The notes below the pieces were generated by a model. It was not told the origin of the DNA, did not search any database, and worked only from the letters and a program-made list of their open reading frames with translations. 64,000 nt of DNA from Saccharopolyspora aridisoli (GTDB taxonomy: Bacteria > Actinomycetota > Actinomycetes > Mycobacteriales > Pseudonocardiaceae). The stretch spans positions 1-64,000 of the forward strand of contig NZ_SMKV01000017.1 of assembly GCF_004348445.1 (NCBI RefSeq), read 5' to 3'. Shown here piece by piece: positions 1 through 8,392 of the stretch. The position numbers were made by a program, and so were the translations under genes. The first letter of the stretch is position 1; every line of letters begins with the position of its first letter.

Positions 1-16
1 GGGGTGGGGGCGGTCG

Positions 17-493
17 ATGATGATCGGTATGTCTGAGAACGGGTCGAAGGACGCTGGAGCCAGGTCGGAGCGGGAGCCCGGGGCAGTGGAGCCGAGCGCG
101 AACGGTGCGGCGGCCGAGGACGTGACCGCCAAGGGCACCAACGGCAAGGACGCCCAAGGGGTGGGCGCCGCCGGCAGCGGGGTCGCGGAGAAGACGAGAG
201 AGCCCGTCGAGCGATCCAGAGGCGGCAAGCACGAGCTCGCGACGCGGAGCCGGACCGGCGTGCTCTGGACCGCGCTCGCCATCGCGGGCGTGGTGCTGGT
301 CTTCCTGCTGATCTTCGTCGCGCAGAACTTCGCGGCGGTGACCGTGCACTTCCTGGGGCTGGAGTTCAGCCTGCCGATCGGCCTCGCCCTGCTGTTCGCC
401 GCGATCATCGGTGGCGTGCTGGTGTGGCTGGCGGGCACGGCGCGCATGATCCAGATGCGCCGCGCCGCCAAGAAGGCCCGCGAGCAGTCCTAG
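17..493 (+). CDS. LapA-domain (DUF1049-like) membrane protein
   Basis: A 158-residue protein with a long, charged, Ala/Gly-rich cytoplasmic N-terminus (about residues 1-80) and two hydrophobic segments at about 82-104 and 118-141, ending in a basic tail. The two-helix hairpin followed by a basic or coiled end is the LapA (lipopolysaccharide assembly A) layout. In Gram-positives the role is unknown, so the family name should not be read as LPS function. The G-rich stretch at 1-10 can serve as ribosome site for the ATG at 17; a second in-frame ATG at 29 would give a shorter form. Its stop overlaps the convergent gene's stop by four bases. Confidence 0.7.
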   Translation: MMIGMSENGSKDAGARSEREPGAVEPSANGAAAEDVTAKGTNGKDAQGVGAAGSGVAEKTREPVERSRGGKHELATRSRTGVLWTALAIAGVVLVFLLIFVAQNFAAVTVHFLGLEFSLPIGLALLFAAIIGGVLVWLAGTARMIQMRRAAKKAREQS

Positions 494-1281
494 TTCGGTT
501 CTCCCAGAGGAGCCGAGGTGAACGGGCCGCCGAGCAGTTCGTGCGAGGTGTTCGGGGCGACGCCGGAGGCGAAGACGACCTCCGCGTCGTCGCGGGACGC
601 GTAACCGAGTTCGGCGGCCTCCGTCAGCGGAACCGGGCGTCGCGCGTTGTCCGAGACGCCCCAGATGACGCGGTAACCCGGAGACGGGTGCGACAGGCAG
701 GCTTCGAGCATCCGCGCGCAGTCGTCCGGCGAGAGCCACAGGCCCAACCCGCGTTCGTCGCCCACCGTCTCGAAGCACGCACCGATGCGGATGCAGATCA
801 CGTCGATGCCGAACCGCGAGTGGTAGAGGCTGCCCAGTGCCTCCATCGCCGCTTTGCTCACCCCGTAGTAGGTGTCCGGCCGCGGCGGTGAGTCCGCCGC
901 CAACGTCGCGGCCTCCGACGTGGAGCGGAATCCGGCGACGTGGTTGCTGGACGCGAGGACCACCCGGCGGACGCCGTTTCGGCGGGCGGCGTCCAGCACG
1001 GTGCGTGTGCCGTCGATGTTGACCGAAAGCGCTTCGGACCAGCTGCTCTCGCGGCTGTGGCCGCCCAGGTGCACCACGGCGTCGACGTCGGCGCAGGCCC
1101 GCGCCATCGCCTCGGGGTCGGTGACGCTGGCTTCGACGATCTCGACCGCTTCGCCGTCCGCCGCGGGCGCGGGCCGAACGATGTCCAGCAATCGCAGCGC
1201 CCGGCCCTCGCGGCGCAGCCGAGGCCGCATCAACGTTGCGATGCCGCCGGCGGCACCGGTGATCAAGATGCGTTCCGACAA
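490..1281 (-). CDS. NAD-dependent epimerase/dehydratase, uronate dehydrogenase-like
   Basis: A 263-residue short-chain (extended Rossmann) enzyme. Visible are the nucleotide-binding GAAGGIA loop (residues 9-15), the HLGG turn (71-74), the ASSNH strand (110-114) and the YxxxK pair Tyr139/Lys143. HLGG, ASSNH and YGVSK in this spacing, and a length near 265, match bacterial uronate dehydrogenases, which oxidise galacturonate or glucuronate to the aldaric acid lactone. I chose the TTG start because AAGGGG lies 7 bases upstream; an ATG at 1299 would add six residues. It is divergent from a sodium/solute symporter, which fits uptake and oxidation of a sugar acid. Substrate is inferred. Confidence 0.75.
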   Translation of the reverse strand: MSERILITGAAGGIATLMRPRLRREGRALRLLDIVRPAPAADGEAVEIVEASVTDPEAMARACADVDAVVHLGGHSRESSWSEALSVNIDGTRTVLDAARRNGVRRVVLASSNHVAGFRSTSEAATLAADSPPRPDTYYGVSKAAMEALGSLYHSRFGIDVICIRIGACFETVGDERGLGLWLSPDDCARMLEACLSHPSPGYRVIWGVSDNARRPVPLTEAAELGYASRDDAEVVFASGVAPNTSHELLGGPFTSAPLGEPN

Positions 1282-1539
1282 GGCGTTTCCCCTTCGCATC
1301 AGTGAATTCCGGATGCGTGTTGCCGCGCCGAACGCTGGTTGACATGTGATCGACGCCATACTAGCGTCCGGCTCCGGAACTTTACGAAACAAATTGTTCA
1401 TCGCTGCGCGGGATTTCCGTGTGGTCCGTACGGCCCAATTGGGAAGCGCTTTCCGGAGCACGCCCGGGTCGACGACGAGCCCCGCAGCGAGCTCGAAAGC
1501 CGCGGAGTTCCAAGCCATCGGATGTGAAGGGGTGGGCCG
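1282..1539. promoter_or_regulatory. Divergent promoter region with LacI-type and AACAA/TTGTT dyads
   Basis: The gap between the dehydrogenase and the symporter holds GGGAAGCGCTTTCC at 1441-1454, one base off the perfect palindrome GGAAAGCGCTTTCC with the central GCGC typical of LacI/GalR operators. A second dyad, AACAA-A-TTGTT, lies at 1388-1398 in an unusually A+T-rich patch. Both could control the two divergent units. No LacI-family gene is present in the window, so the regulator would be encoded elsewhere. Confidence 0.5.
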
Positions 1540-3033
1540 GTGCACGCGCTGGACTGGGTCATGGTGATCGGGTACTTCGGCTTGATGGTCGGCATCGGCT
1601 GGTGGTCGCACCGAAGGGTCAAGACAGACAAGGACTTCTTCATCGCCGGCGGTCGGATGCCCTGGTGGCTGGCCGGGATCTCGCACCACATGTCCGGCTA
1701 CAGCGCGGTGCTGTTCGTCGCCTACGCGGGCGTGGCCTACAGCCAGGGCGTCACGGTCTACTTCTGGGGATTCGCCTCCATCGGCATCGGCGTGGCGATC
1801 GGCGCCTGGTTGTTCGCCGCGCGCTGGAACCAGTTGCGCGCCGAGTTCGGCGTGGCCTCGCCGCTGGAATTCCTGGCCCGTCGCTTCAACATCCCCACCC
1901 AGCAGGCGCTGGCCTGGAGCGGTGCCTCGCTGAAGGTCTTCGACGTGGCCTCCAAGTGGTTCGCGGTGTCGATCCTGCTGGAGTCCTTCGCGGGCGTGCC
2001 GATCCTGGTGGGCATCCTGGTCACCGGCGGCGTCACGCTGCTGTACTGCACGGCGGGCGGGCTGTGGGCCGACGCGCTCACCGACTTCGGGCAGTTCGTG
2101 ATCCAGGGCTTGGCCGGCATCGTGATGATCTGGGCGGTGCTGTCCTCGCTCGGCGGCATCTCGGGGCTGTGGACGATGTGGGACCGGCTGCCCGCCGGGC
2201 ACCTATCGCCGGTCACCGAGGACTACACGACCGTCTTCCTGCTGGTGTACGTGCTGGTGAAGACCCTGGAGTACAACGGCGGGATGTGGAACCTGGCGCA
2301 GCGCTACATGGCCTCGCCGGACAACCACGCCGCCCGCCGGGGCGCGCTGCTGTCCTCGGCGCTGTACCTGGTCTGGCCGCTGGTGCTGATGTTGCCGATG
2401 TTCGCCGCACCGCTGTTCGTGCCGGGGCTGGAGGACCCGACGACCTCGTACGCCGCGATGACCGAGAAGCTGCTGCCCGCGGGCATGGTGGGGCTGGTGC
2501 TCGCCGGGATGTTCTCCCACACCATGGCCATGGTCGCCTCCGATGCCAATGCCATCTCGGCGGTGATCACCCGGGACATGCTGCCGGTGCTGTGGCGCAA
2601 GGCCCGCGAGTTCGGCGAGGTGCAGCGGTTGCGCGCCGGCCGGATCGCGACGTTCGGCTTCATCGCGCTGAGCATGCTGGTGGCCACGCAGGCGGACAGC
2701 CTCGGTGGTGTGCTGTCGATCGTGGTGTCGTGGGTGGCGGCGCTGATGGGGCCGATCTCGGTGCCGCTGCTGCTGGGGATGCTGCCGTGGTTCCGCCGCT
2801 GCGGTTCGCGGGCGGCGCTGGTGTCGTGGGCGGGTGGTCTGATCACCTACGCGGTGCTCTACTACGGCGTGGACGCCAGTCAGACCGCGACCGTGGCGAC
2901 GCCGATCCTGGTCTCGCTGGCCCTGTTCATCGGGTTGGGGGCGGTCGCCTCGGAACGGACCGCGGAGGTCGACGAGATGCTCGAGGTGCTGGACCGGGCT
3001 GCGAAGGGCACCACAGCGGCGGCCGCGCGGTGA
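1540..3033 (+). CDS. Sodium:solute symporter (SSS family)
   Basis: A 497-residue integral membrane protein with about 13 hydrophobic segments. The N-terminus has the SSS pattern: a first helix, a basic loop, then a DFFIAGG stretch near residues 31-37 followed by PWWLAG. This is the signature of sodium-coupled transporters for sugars, sugar acids and related solutes. The GTG start at 1540 has a GAAGGGG ribosome site about 8 bases upstream. Its stop TGA shares bases with the GTG start of the next gene (GTGA), so the two are translationally coupled. With the divergent uronate-dehydrogenase-like gene this looks like a sugar-acid uptake module; the real substrate is unknown. Confidence 0.85.
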   Translation: MHALDWVMVIGYFGLMVGIGWWSHRRVKTDKDFFIAGGRMPWWLAGISHHMSGYSAVLFVAYAGVAYSQGVTVYFWGFASIGIGVAIGAWLFAARWNQLRAEFGVASPLEFLARRFNIPTQQALAWSGASLKVFDVASKWFAVSILLESFAGVPILVGILVTGGVTLLYCTAGGLWADALTDFGQFVIQGLAGIVMIWAVLSSLGGISGLWTMWDRLPAGHLSPVTEDYTTVFLLVYVLVKTLEYNGGMWNLAQRYMASPDNHAARRGALLSSALYLVWPLVLMLPMFAAPLFVPGLEDPTTSYAAMTEKLLPAGMVGLVLAGMFSHTMAMVASDANAISAVITRDMLPVLWRKAREFGEVQRLRAGRIATFGFIALSMLVATQADSLGGVLSIVVSWVAALMGPISVPLLLGMLPWFRRCGSRAALVSWAGGLITYAVLYYGVDASQTATVATPILVSLALFIGLGAVASERTAEVDEMLEVLDRAAKGTTAAAAR

Positions 3034-4151
3034 GAGCGCACGTCACCGGCTACGCCTACTCCTGGGACGTGCGGCCCGGTTTCGCGGACCGGGTCGCGGC
3101 GTCCGGGGTGGACGAGGTCGCCGTCGCGGTCGCGTACCACAGCGCTCGCGCGGCGACGCCGTTCGACGGGACCCGCAGCGCGGTGGTGGCCCGTCACGCC
3201 GCGCTCTACCGCCCGGTGGGGACCGGCTGGGGCAGGCTGCGCCCGGCCGAACCGGACTGGGTGGGACCCGACAGCGCCGGTGAGGCAGTCGCGGAGCTCA
3301 ACCGCAGCGGTGTCGACGCCGCCGCGTGGCTGGTGCTGACCCACAACTCCGTGCTGGGCGGGCGGTTCCCGGACGTCGCGGTGCGCAACTGCTTCGACGA
3401 GGTCTACCCGTGGGCGCTGTGCCCGTCGCACGCCGAGGTGCGCGACTACGCGGTGCGGCTCACCCGGTCCGCGCTGGACGGTCTCGACGTGCGGTCGGTG
3501 GTGCTGGAGGCGTGCGGTCAGCTCGGTGCGGTGCACCAGCACCAGCACGAGAAGACCGACGCGGTCTGGTCGCCCGCGGCGGCCCGGTTGCTGTCGGTCT
3601 GCTGCTGCGCTGCGTGCGCGCGTGGCTGGACCGGCCTGGACGCCCAGCGGGTGCGCGAGGTGCTGTGCACCGAGTTCCGCCGGATCATCGCCACCGGCGA
3701 TCTCAGCGCGGTGGACGACGCACTGCCCGCTGAACTTCGAGAGACCCTGCTCGCGGCTCGTTCTGCGGCCACCGATCTGCTGCGCCGCGCGGTGCTGGAT
3801 GCCGTGGGCACGGGTCGTCGGGTGCTGTTGCACGGCAGCGCCGATGCCTGGGCGACCGGTGCCCTTCCGGGACTGACGCGGCGCGCGGGGGACGAGGTCG
3901 ACGGCGTCGTCGTGCCCTGCTGGGACCCGACCGGGCCGGAGGAGGTCGCGGCGGCCAAGGCCGCCGGGATCGACAACGTCGGCGCCTACGTCAACGCCGT
4001 CGGACCGCGGGTCGGCGACCTGGCCGACCACGTCCGCCGGTTGCGCGCGGCCGGAGCCGACGAGCTGCACCTGTACCACCTCGGTCTGGCGGGCCCAGCC
4101 CGAGCCCCGCTGCTGCGGGAAGCCGCCGACGAGGCCCGCCGCGGCAGCTGA
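3030..4151 (+). CDS. Uncharacterised TIM-barrel glycoside-hydrolase-like protein
   Basis: A 373-residue Ala-rich soluble protein with no signal peptide. I do not know a named family for it. The pattern of a CPSHAEVRDY stretch, then a VVLEACG strand (possible acidic catalytic residue), then a Cys cluster (CCCAACARGW) resembles glycosyl-hydrolase-like TIM barrels that carry CxC..C motifs in the middle of the barrel. A later HLYHLG strand near the end would fit the final barrel strand. The start is fixed by the GTGA overlap with the symporter gene. Coupling to the transporter suggests an intracellular hydrolase, isomerase or binding enzyme acting on the imported compound. Confidence 0.6.
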   Translation: MRAHVTGYAYSWDVRPGFADRVAASGVDEVAVAVAYHSARAATPFDGTRSAVVARHAALYRPVGTGWGRLRPAEPDWVGPDSAGEAVAELNRSGVDAAAWLVLTHNSVLGGRFPDVAVRNCFDEVYPWALCPSHAEVRDYAVRLTRSALDGLDVRSVVLEACGQLGAVHQHQHEKTDAVWSPAAARLLSVCCCAACARGWTGLDAQRVREVLCTEFRRIIATGDLSAVDDALPAELRETLLAARSAATDLLRRAVLDAVGTGRRVLLHGSADAWATGALPGLTRRAGDEVDGVVVPCWDPTGPEEVAAAKAAGIDNVGAYVNAVGPRVGDLADHVRRLRAAGADELHLYHLGLAGPARAPLLREAADEARRGS

Positions 4152-4477
4152 ACCTGCTGTCTCGGCCCGTTTCCGGGGTGCTCGCGAGAATAGTCGGTGA
4201 ATTCCGCCCGGCGAGGGGGCAGGACTCCAATCGAGTGATCTCGAAAAGCTTCTCCACCGGACGGCTGCCCGGCTTTTCACACCTCTTCCCGAAGATCACG
4301 GTTCAGTGGGAAAAATCCCGGTGGAAGTGTCGTCCGTCCAGCTGTGGTGGGGAATACCCGCCAACCTCCACGATGAGTGAAGATCATCGATAAGGTGCCC
4401 GGCGTATCGAGGGCACGCGATGTTCGGATCGCCGGGATGCGTCCTGGCGTGGGCGAAAGATCATCGATGGAAAGAAC
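4152..4477. promoter_or_regulatory. Conservon upstream region with a 12-bp direct repeat
   Basis: This 326-base gap has no credible gene. AAGATCATCGAT occurs twice, at 4380-4391 and 4457-4468, 77 bases apart (about seven helical turns), the second copy only 9 bases before the sensor kinase start. The repeat includes the palindrome ATCGAT. It may be a binding site for a regulator of the operon; nothing else stands out. Confidence 0.4.
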
Positions 4478-6889
4478 GTGGAAGTGACGACCCAAGACGA
4501 TTCCCTGTCCTCGCCAGGCCCAGGAAGACAACGCCCGGGCGGTTCCTCGATCCGGTCGCGGCTGACTTGGGCGGTGTTCGTCCCGTGGATCGTCGTCGCG
4601 GTGCTGTGGTCGGTGGGGTGTTCGCTGTTCGCCTTCGACGCGTTCTTCGCCCGCCAGATCGCCTCCGGCGTGCAGTCGATGTCGCTGCCCGCGGTCAACG
4701 CGCTCGACCAGGTCCAACGCGAACGGCTCCGCAGCCTCGAGGTCATCAGCCAGCCCGGCGCGGGGATCAACGAGCTCGCCGGTCAGCAGCGCGCCACCGA
4801 CAGCGCGCTCGACGCGCTCAACGAGAAGGCCGCCCCGGTGCTCGAATCGGCGCCGGCCGACGTCGTCGCGCCCATGAACCAGCTCAACGGCTACTTCAAG
4901 CGGCTGCCCGACCTGCGCGAGCGGATCAACAGCCGCCAGGCGACCGTCGAGGAGCTCAACGCCTTCTACGACGACATGTTCGCCGCCGCGACCACGCTCT
5001 TCGACATCCAGTCGCGCATCACGCCCGACGCCGAGGCACGCCAGGGCTCGCTGGCCGCGGTTGGCCTGTTCCGCGCGTCCGACACGCTCTCCCGCGAGTC
5101 GTCGATGGTCGGCACCATCCTGACCAGCGGTGAGTTGAGCCCCGCCGAGCACCGCGAGCTGACCGGCTACATCGTCAGCCACCACGCCATCGTGCGGTCC
5201 AACATGACCACGATGCTGCCCGAGGTGCGCCAGCGGTACGAGGCGATGATCGCCAACCCGGACTGGAAGCAGCTGGTGGCCGCCGAGGACCAGCTCGTGC
5301 AGCACGGCGCGTTCGGGCCGAGCGAGCGGCCGCAGCTGCGCGTCGAGGACTGGCGCCGGATGACCAACAACGTCGGCGCCGAGATGTCCAACCTGGTGCG
5401 CACGCAGAGCGAGCAGGTCGCCAACGGTGCGGTCAGCCGCGCGACCGGCACGCTGTGGACGGTGCTGATCGGGAGCCTGGCGGCGCTGGCGGTATCGGTG
5501 GGCTCGTTCTTCTTCGCCCGCCGCGTCTACCGCACGGTCGTCGACGACGCGCTGCTGACGCGGCTGCAGGGACTGCGCACCGAATCGCTGGCGATGGCCG
5601 AGCGGCTGCCGGACGTGGTGCGCAGGCTCCGCGAAGGCGAAGCGGTCGAGGTCGACGCCGAGCTGGTGGCCCTGGGCCACTACGGCAGCGACGAGGTCGG
5701 CGAGGTCGCCCACGCGATCCAGCTGTTCCAGCAGGAAGCGGTGCAGGCCGCCGTCGGCGAGACGCGGGCCAGGCAGGGCGCCCGCGTGGTGTTCGTGGGC
5801 ATGGCGCACCGCATTCAGCGGCTGCTGCGCGGCATGCACACCACGATCGACCAGCTGGAGCGCAACGAGGACAGCTCCCAGCAGCTGGCCAGGCTGTTCG
5901 ACCTGGACAACGCCACCACCCGTGCCCGCCGCACGGTGGAGAACCTGCTGGTCCTCGGCGACCAGCAGCCCGGTCGCCGGTGGAGCCGCCCGGTCGCGCT
6001 GATGGACGTGCTGCGCTCGTCGGTCTCCGAGATCGACCAGTACTCGCGCGTGGTCATCGGCCACGTGCCGGAGGTGATGCTGCACGGCGCCGCGGTGGGC
6101 GACGCGATCCACCTGATCTCCGAGCTCATCGACAACGCCACCGCGTTCTCGCCGCCGAACACCCAGGTGCACGTGGGGGCCAACGACGTCGCGCGCGGCA
6201 TCGCCATCGACATCGCCGACCAGGGCCTGGGCATGGATCCCGGTATCCGGCAGCGGGCCAACGAGATGATGCACGAGCCCCCGGAGTTCGACCGGCTCGT
6301 GCTGGAGAACAACAAGGCCGAGCAGCTGGGCCTGTTCACCGCCGCTCGTCTGGCCTCGCGCCGGGAGATCTCGGTGGAGTTCGGCGTGTCGGCCTACGGT
6401 GGAACCCGCGCCACGGTCCTGCTGCCCGACCGGATCCTGGAGGTGGGCGGCAGCGGCGACGGCGACACCGTGCAGGTGCCGGTCAGCGCCCTGGACCGCC
6501 GCCGCGCGCTCGCGGGGAACCTCGAGCAACAGCCGGTCAGCGGTGCGCGGCCCGAACGAACGCTGGTGCCGCAGCCGCGCGAACTGAGCTGGGATGGGAC
6601 GATGACCGACCAGTCGACCGCACCCGGCAGGGCCACCGAGACGCTCGACCACGAGTGGCCGGCCGAGGGATCGCCCGCTTCAGCGGCCGGTCGCGAACCG
6701 GAGGCCGAGCGCGGCAAGGCGAATCGCCCCTCACTGCCCAAGCGGGTGCCGCAGACGCACCTGGCCGACGGGCTCAAGGACGACCCGGATGCCGAAGAGC
6801 GGGCGATGATCGCTTCGCCGAGCAAGCTGGCGGGTTTCCGCCGGGCGTTCCGTGGCGGTTTCGACGAATCCGGTGGCGGCGACTCGTGA
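4478..6889 (+). CDS. Conservon sensor kinase-like protein with nitrate/nitrite-type sensing domain (CvnA-like)
   Basis: An 803-residue membrane protein. A first transmembrane helix (about 26-54), an extracellular all-helical region (about 60-320) of the NIT sensing type, a second helix (about 325-348), a linker with the conserved LFDLDNATTRARRTVENLLVLG segment in two parts, and a histidine-kinase ATPase domain (about 528-650) with ELIDNATAFSPP N-box and DQGLGM G1 box. As in other CvnA proteins no canonical phospho-acceptor His box is evident. The C-terminal 150 residues are Pro/Arg-rich and disordered. GTG start has GGAAAG about 5 bases upstream. It heads the operon with roadblock, DUF742 and GTPase genes that form a membrane-associated complex. 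Confidence 0.85.
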   Translation: MEVTTQDDSLSSPGPGRQRPGGSSIRSRLTWAVFVPWIVVAVLWSVGCSLFAFDAFFARQIASGVQSMSLPAVNALDQVQRERLRSLEVISQPGAGINELAGQQRATDSALDALNEKAAPVLESAPADVVAPMNQLNGYFKRLPDLRERINSRQATVEELNAFYDDMFAAATTLFDIQSRITPDAEARQGSLAAVGLFRASDTLSRESSMVGTILTSGELSPAEHRELTGYIVSHHAIVRSNMTTMLPEVRQRYEAMIANPDWKQLVAAEDQLVQHGAFGPSERPQLRVEDWRRMTNNVGAEMSNLVRTQSEQVANGAVSRATGTLWTVLIGSLAALAVSVGSFFFARRVYRTVVDDALLTRLQGLRTESLAMAERLPDVVRRLREGEAVEVDAELVALGHYGSDEVGEVAHAIQLFQQEAVQAAVGETRARQGARVVFVGMAHRIQRLLRGMHTTIDQLERNEDSSQQLARLFDLDNATTRARRTVENLLVLGDQQPGRRWSRPVALMDVLRSSVSEIDQYSRVVIGHVPEVMLHGAAVGDAIHLISELIDNATAFSPPNTQVHVGANDVARGIAIDIADQGLGMDPGIRQRANEMMHEPPEFDRLVLENNKAEQLGLFTAARLASRREISVEFGVSAYGGTRATVLLPDRILEVGGSGDGDTVQVPVSALDRRRALAGNLEQQPVSGARPERTLVPQPRELSWDGTMTDQSTAPGRATETLDHEWPAEGSPASAAGREPEAERGKANRPSLPKRVPQTHLADGLKDDPDAEERAMIASPSKLAGFRRAFRGGFDESGGGDS

Positions 6890-6926
6890 CCAGACCAAAC
6901 GACAAGCAAGCGCGTGTGAGGTGGGC

Positions 6927-7343
6927 ATGACCGAGACAGCTTCGAAACTGAGTTGGCTGCTGGACGACTTCGTGCACGGCGTGCACGGAGCCGACCACGC
7001 CGTGGTGCTGTCCAACGACGGCCTGGTCATCGCCAAGTCCGCCGGGCTGGACCGCGACGCCGGCGACAAGCTCGCCGCGGCGGCATCGAGCATGCGCAGC
7101 ATCGGCAAGGGCGTCAGCAAGGACTTCGGTCGCGGTCAGGTCGCGCAGACCCACGTCGAGATGGAGCACGGGTTCTTGTTCGTCTCGGCGGCGGGCAGCG
7201 GCGCGTGCCTGGCGGTGCTGTCGGCGGCCGACACCGACATCGAGCTGGTGGCCTACGAGATGGGCCGTCTGATCACCCGTGTCGGATCGTTCCTGTCGGC
7301 CGCGCCGCGAGACCTGCACGGGCTGGCGGCAGAGAGGACCTGA
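6927..7343 (+). CDS. Roadblock/LC7 domain protein (CvnB-like)
   Basis: A 138-residue protein almost wholly made of one roadblock/LC7 fold: the LSWLLDDFV helix, an HAVVLSNDGL strand-turn, and an LAVLSAADTDIELVAYEM segment. In conservons this protein binds the partner GTPase and links it to the sensor protein. ATG start with GAGGTG immediately upstream. It lies 37 bases after the sensor gene and 2 bases before the DUF742 gene, so cotranscription is very likely. Confidence 0.9.
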   Translation: MTETASKLSWLLDDFVHGVHGADHAVVLSNDGLVIAKSAGLDRDAGDKLAAAASSMRSIGKGVSKDFGRGQVAQTHVEMEHGFLFVSAAGSGACLAVLSAADTDIELVAYEMGRLITRVGSFLSAAPRDLHGLAAERT

Positions 7344-7345
7344 CA

Positions 7346-7708
7346 GTGGACGAGGCGTGGTACGACGATGAAGCCGGGCCCATGGTCCGGCCGTACACGA
7401 TCACGCGCGGCCGGACCCCTGGGCAGCACAAGCACCGGCTCGACACGGCGACCCAGGTGGTCACCGTCGAACCGCCACCGGAGACTTCGAGGCTGGAACT
7501 CACGCCCGAGCACCGAGCGATCCTCGAAGCGTGCCACCGCCCGGTGTCGCTGGCGGAGCTCGCCGTCGCGCTGGGACAGCCGATGGGAGTGGTCCGGGTC
7601 CTGTGCGGTGACCTGCTCGATCACGGTGCGGTCTTCGTGCGCACGCCTCGTACTGAAGTCAGCCGAGAAATCCTGGAGCAGGTGTACCGTGGGCTTTGCA
7701 AACTCTAA
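7346..7708 (+). CDS. DUF742 protein (CvnC-like)
   Basis: A 120-residue protein with the DUF742 pattern: an N-terminal VRPYTITRGRT segment, a Pro-rich linker, and a winged-helix-like core (HRAILEACHRPVSLAELA, then LCGDLLDHGAVFVR). The family is always found in conservons and is thought to act with the roadblock protein and GTPase. GTG start at 7346, 2 bases after the previous stop; the 3' end overlaps the GTPase start by 20 bases, which supports translational coupling. Confidence 0.85.
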   Translation: MDEAWYDDEAGPMVRPYTITRGRTPGQHKHRLDTATQVVTVEPPPETSRLELTPEHRAILEACHRPVSLAELAVALGQPMGVVRVLCGDLLDHGAVFVRTPRTEVSREILEQVYRGLCKL

Positions 7709-8345
7709 GGTGACCGAGGCGAAAGTCCGGTCAGGACAAAATGTTCCGGATCAGTCCGGCCGGGACGACGGGGTTCGTGGCGCAACCGCCGCGCCGATGC
7801 CCGTGAAACTCGTCGTGGCCGGTGGTTTCGGTGTCGGCAAGACGACGATGGTCGGCGCGGTGAGCGAGATCCCGCCGCTGACCACTGAAGAGGAGATGAC
7901 GGTCGCCAGCGAGGGGATCGACGACCTCAGCGGGGTGGAGCGCAAGGAGACCACCACCGTCGCGCTGGACTTCGGACGCATCACCATCTCCGACGAGATC
8001 GTGCTGTACCTGTTCGGCGCCCCCGGCCAGAACCGGTTCTGGCCGTTGTGGAACGACCTCGCGCTCGGCGCGGTCGGTGCCGTGGTGCTGGTGGACACGC
8101 GCAAGCTGCAGGAGGCGTTCGCTTCGGTGGACTTCTTCGAGCGGCGCGGCATCCCGTTCGTGGTGGCAGTCAACATCTTCGACGGCGGCTACCAGTACGA
8201 ACCCGAGGAAGTGCGCGACGCGCTGGTGATCCCGGCCGAGGTCCCGATCGTCATCTGCGATGCCCGTGAGCGCGAGCTGTGCAAGGACGCGCTGGTGACG
8301 CTGGTGCGCCACGCGATCGACCGGACCCCGTCGGGACTGACCTGA
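7689..8345 (+). CDS. Small GTPase of conservon (CvnD-like)
   Basis: A 218-residue P-loop GTPase. The G1 loop GGFGVGKTT lies near residue 45, the G3-equivalent is FGAPGQNRFW, and the specificity loop is VAVNIFDG in place of NKxD, as usual for this bacterial family (Mgl/Cvn-type). The GTG start inside the DUF742 gene gives the VGFANS N-terminus common in the family. It would switch between nucleotide states on the roadblock protein under control of the membrane sensor. In Streptomyces, conservons affect differentiation and secondary metabolism; here the next genes are convergent, so no dedicated effector gene is evident. Confidence 0.9.
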   Translation: MGFANSKVTEAKVRSGQNVPDQSGRDDGVRGATAAPMPVKLVVAGGFGVGKTTMVGAVSEIPPLTTEEEMTVASEGIDDLSGVERKETTTVALDFGRITISDEIVLYLFGAPGQNRFWPLWNDLALGAVGAVVLVDTRKLQEAFASVDFFERRGIPFVVAVNIFDGGYQYEPEEVRDALVIPAEVPIVICDARERELCKDALVTLVRHAIDRTPSGLT

Positions 8346-8392
8346 CCACCTGCCCCTGGCACCCCGCGGCGGGTACCAGGGGCGGGTGGTCA
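8343..8392. terminator. Bidirectional terminator hairpin
   Basis: Inverted repeat of 17 bp with one mismatch (arms 8343-8359 and 8376-8392); the loop contains a further ACCC/GGGT pairing. It covers both stop codons, between the convergent conservon GTPase and tryptophanase genes. Confidence 0.8.

Noticed and set aside
1419..4151. Very long open frame spanning symporter and barrel protein
   Set aside because: Only its last third (from 3030) is a gene; the first part is an Arg/Gly-rich shadow of the symporter frame.
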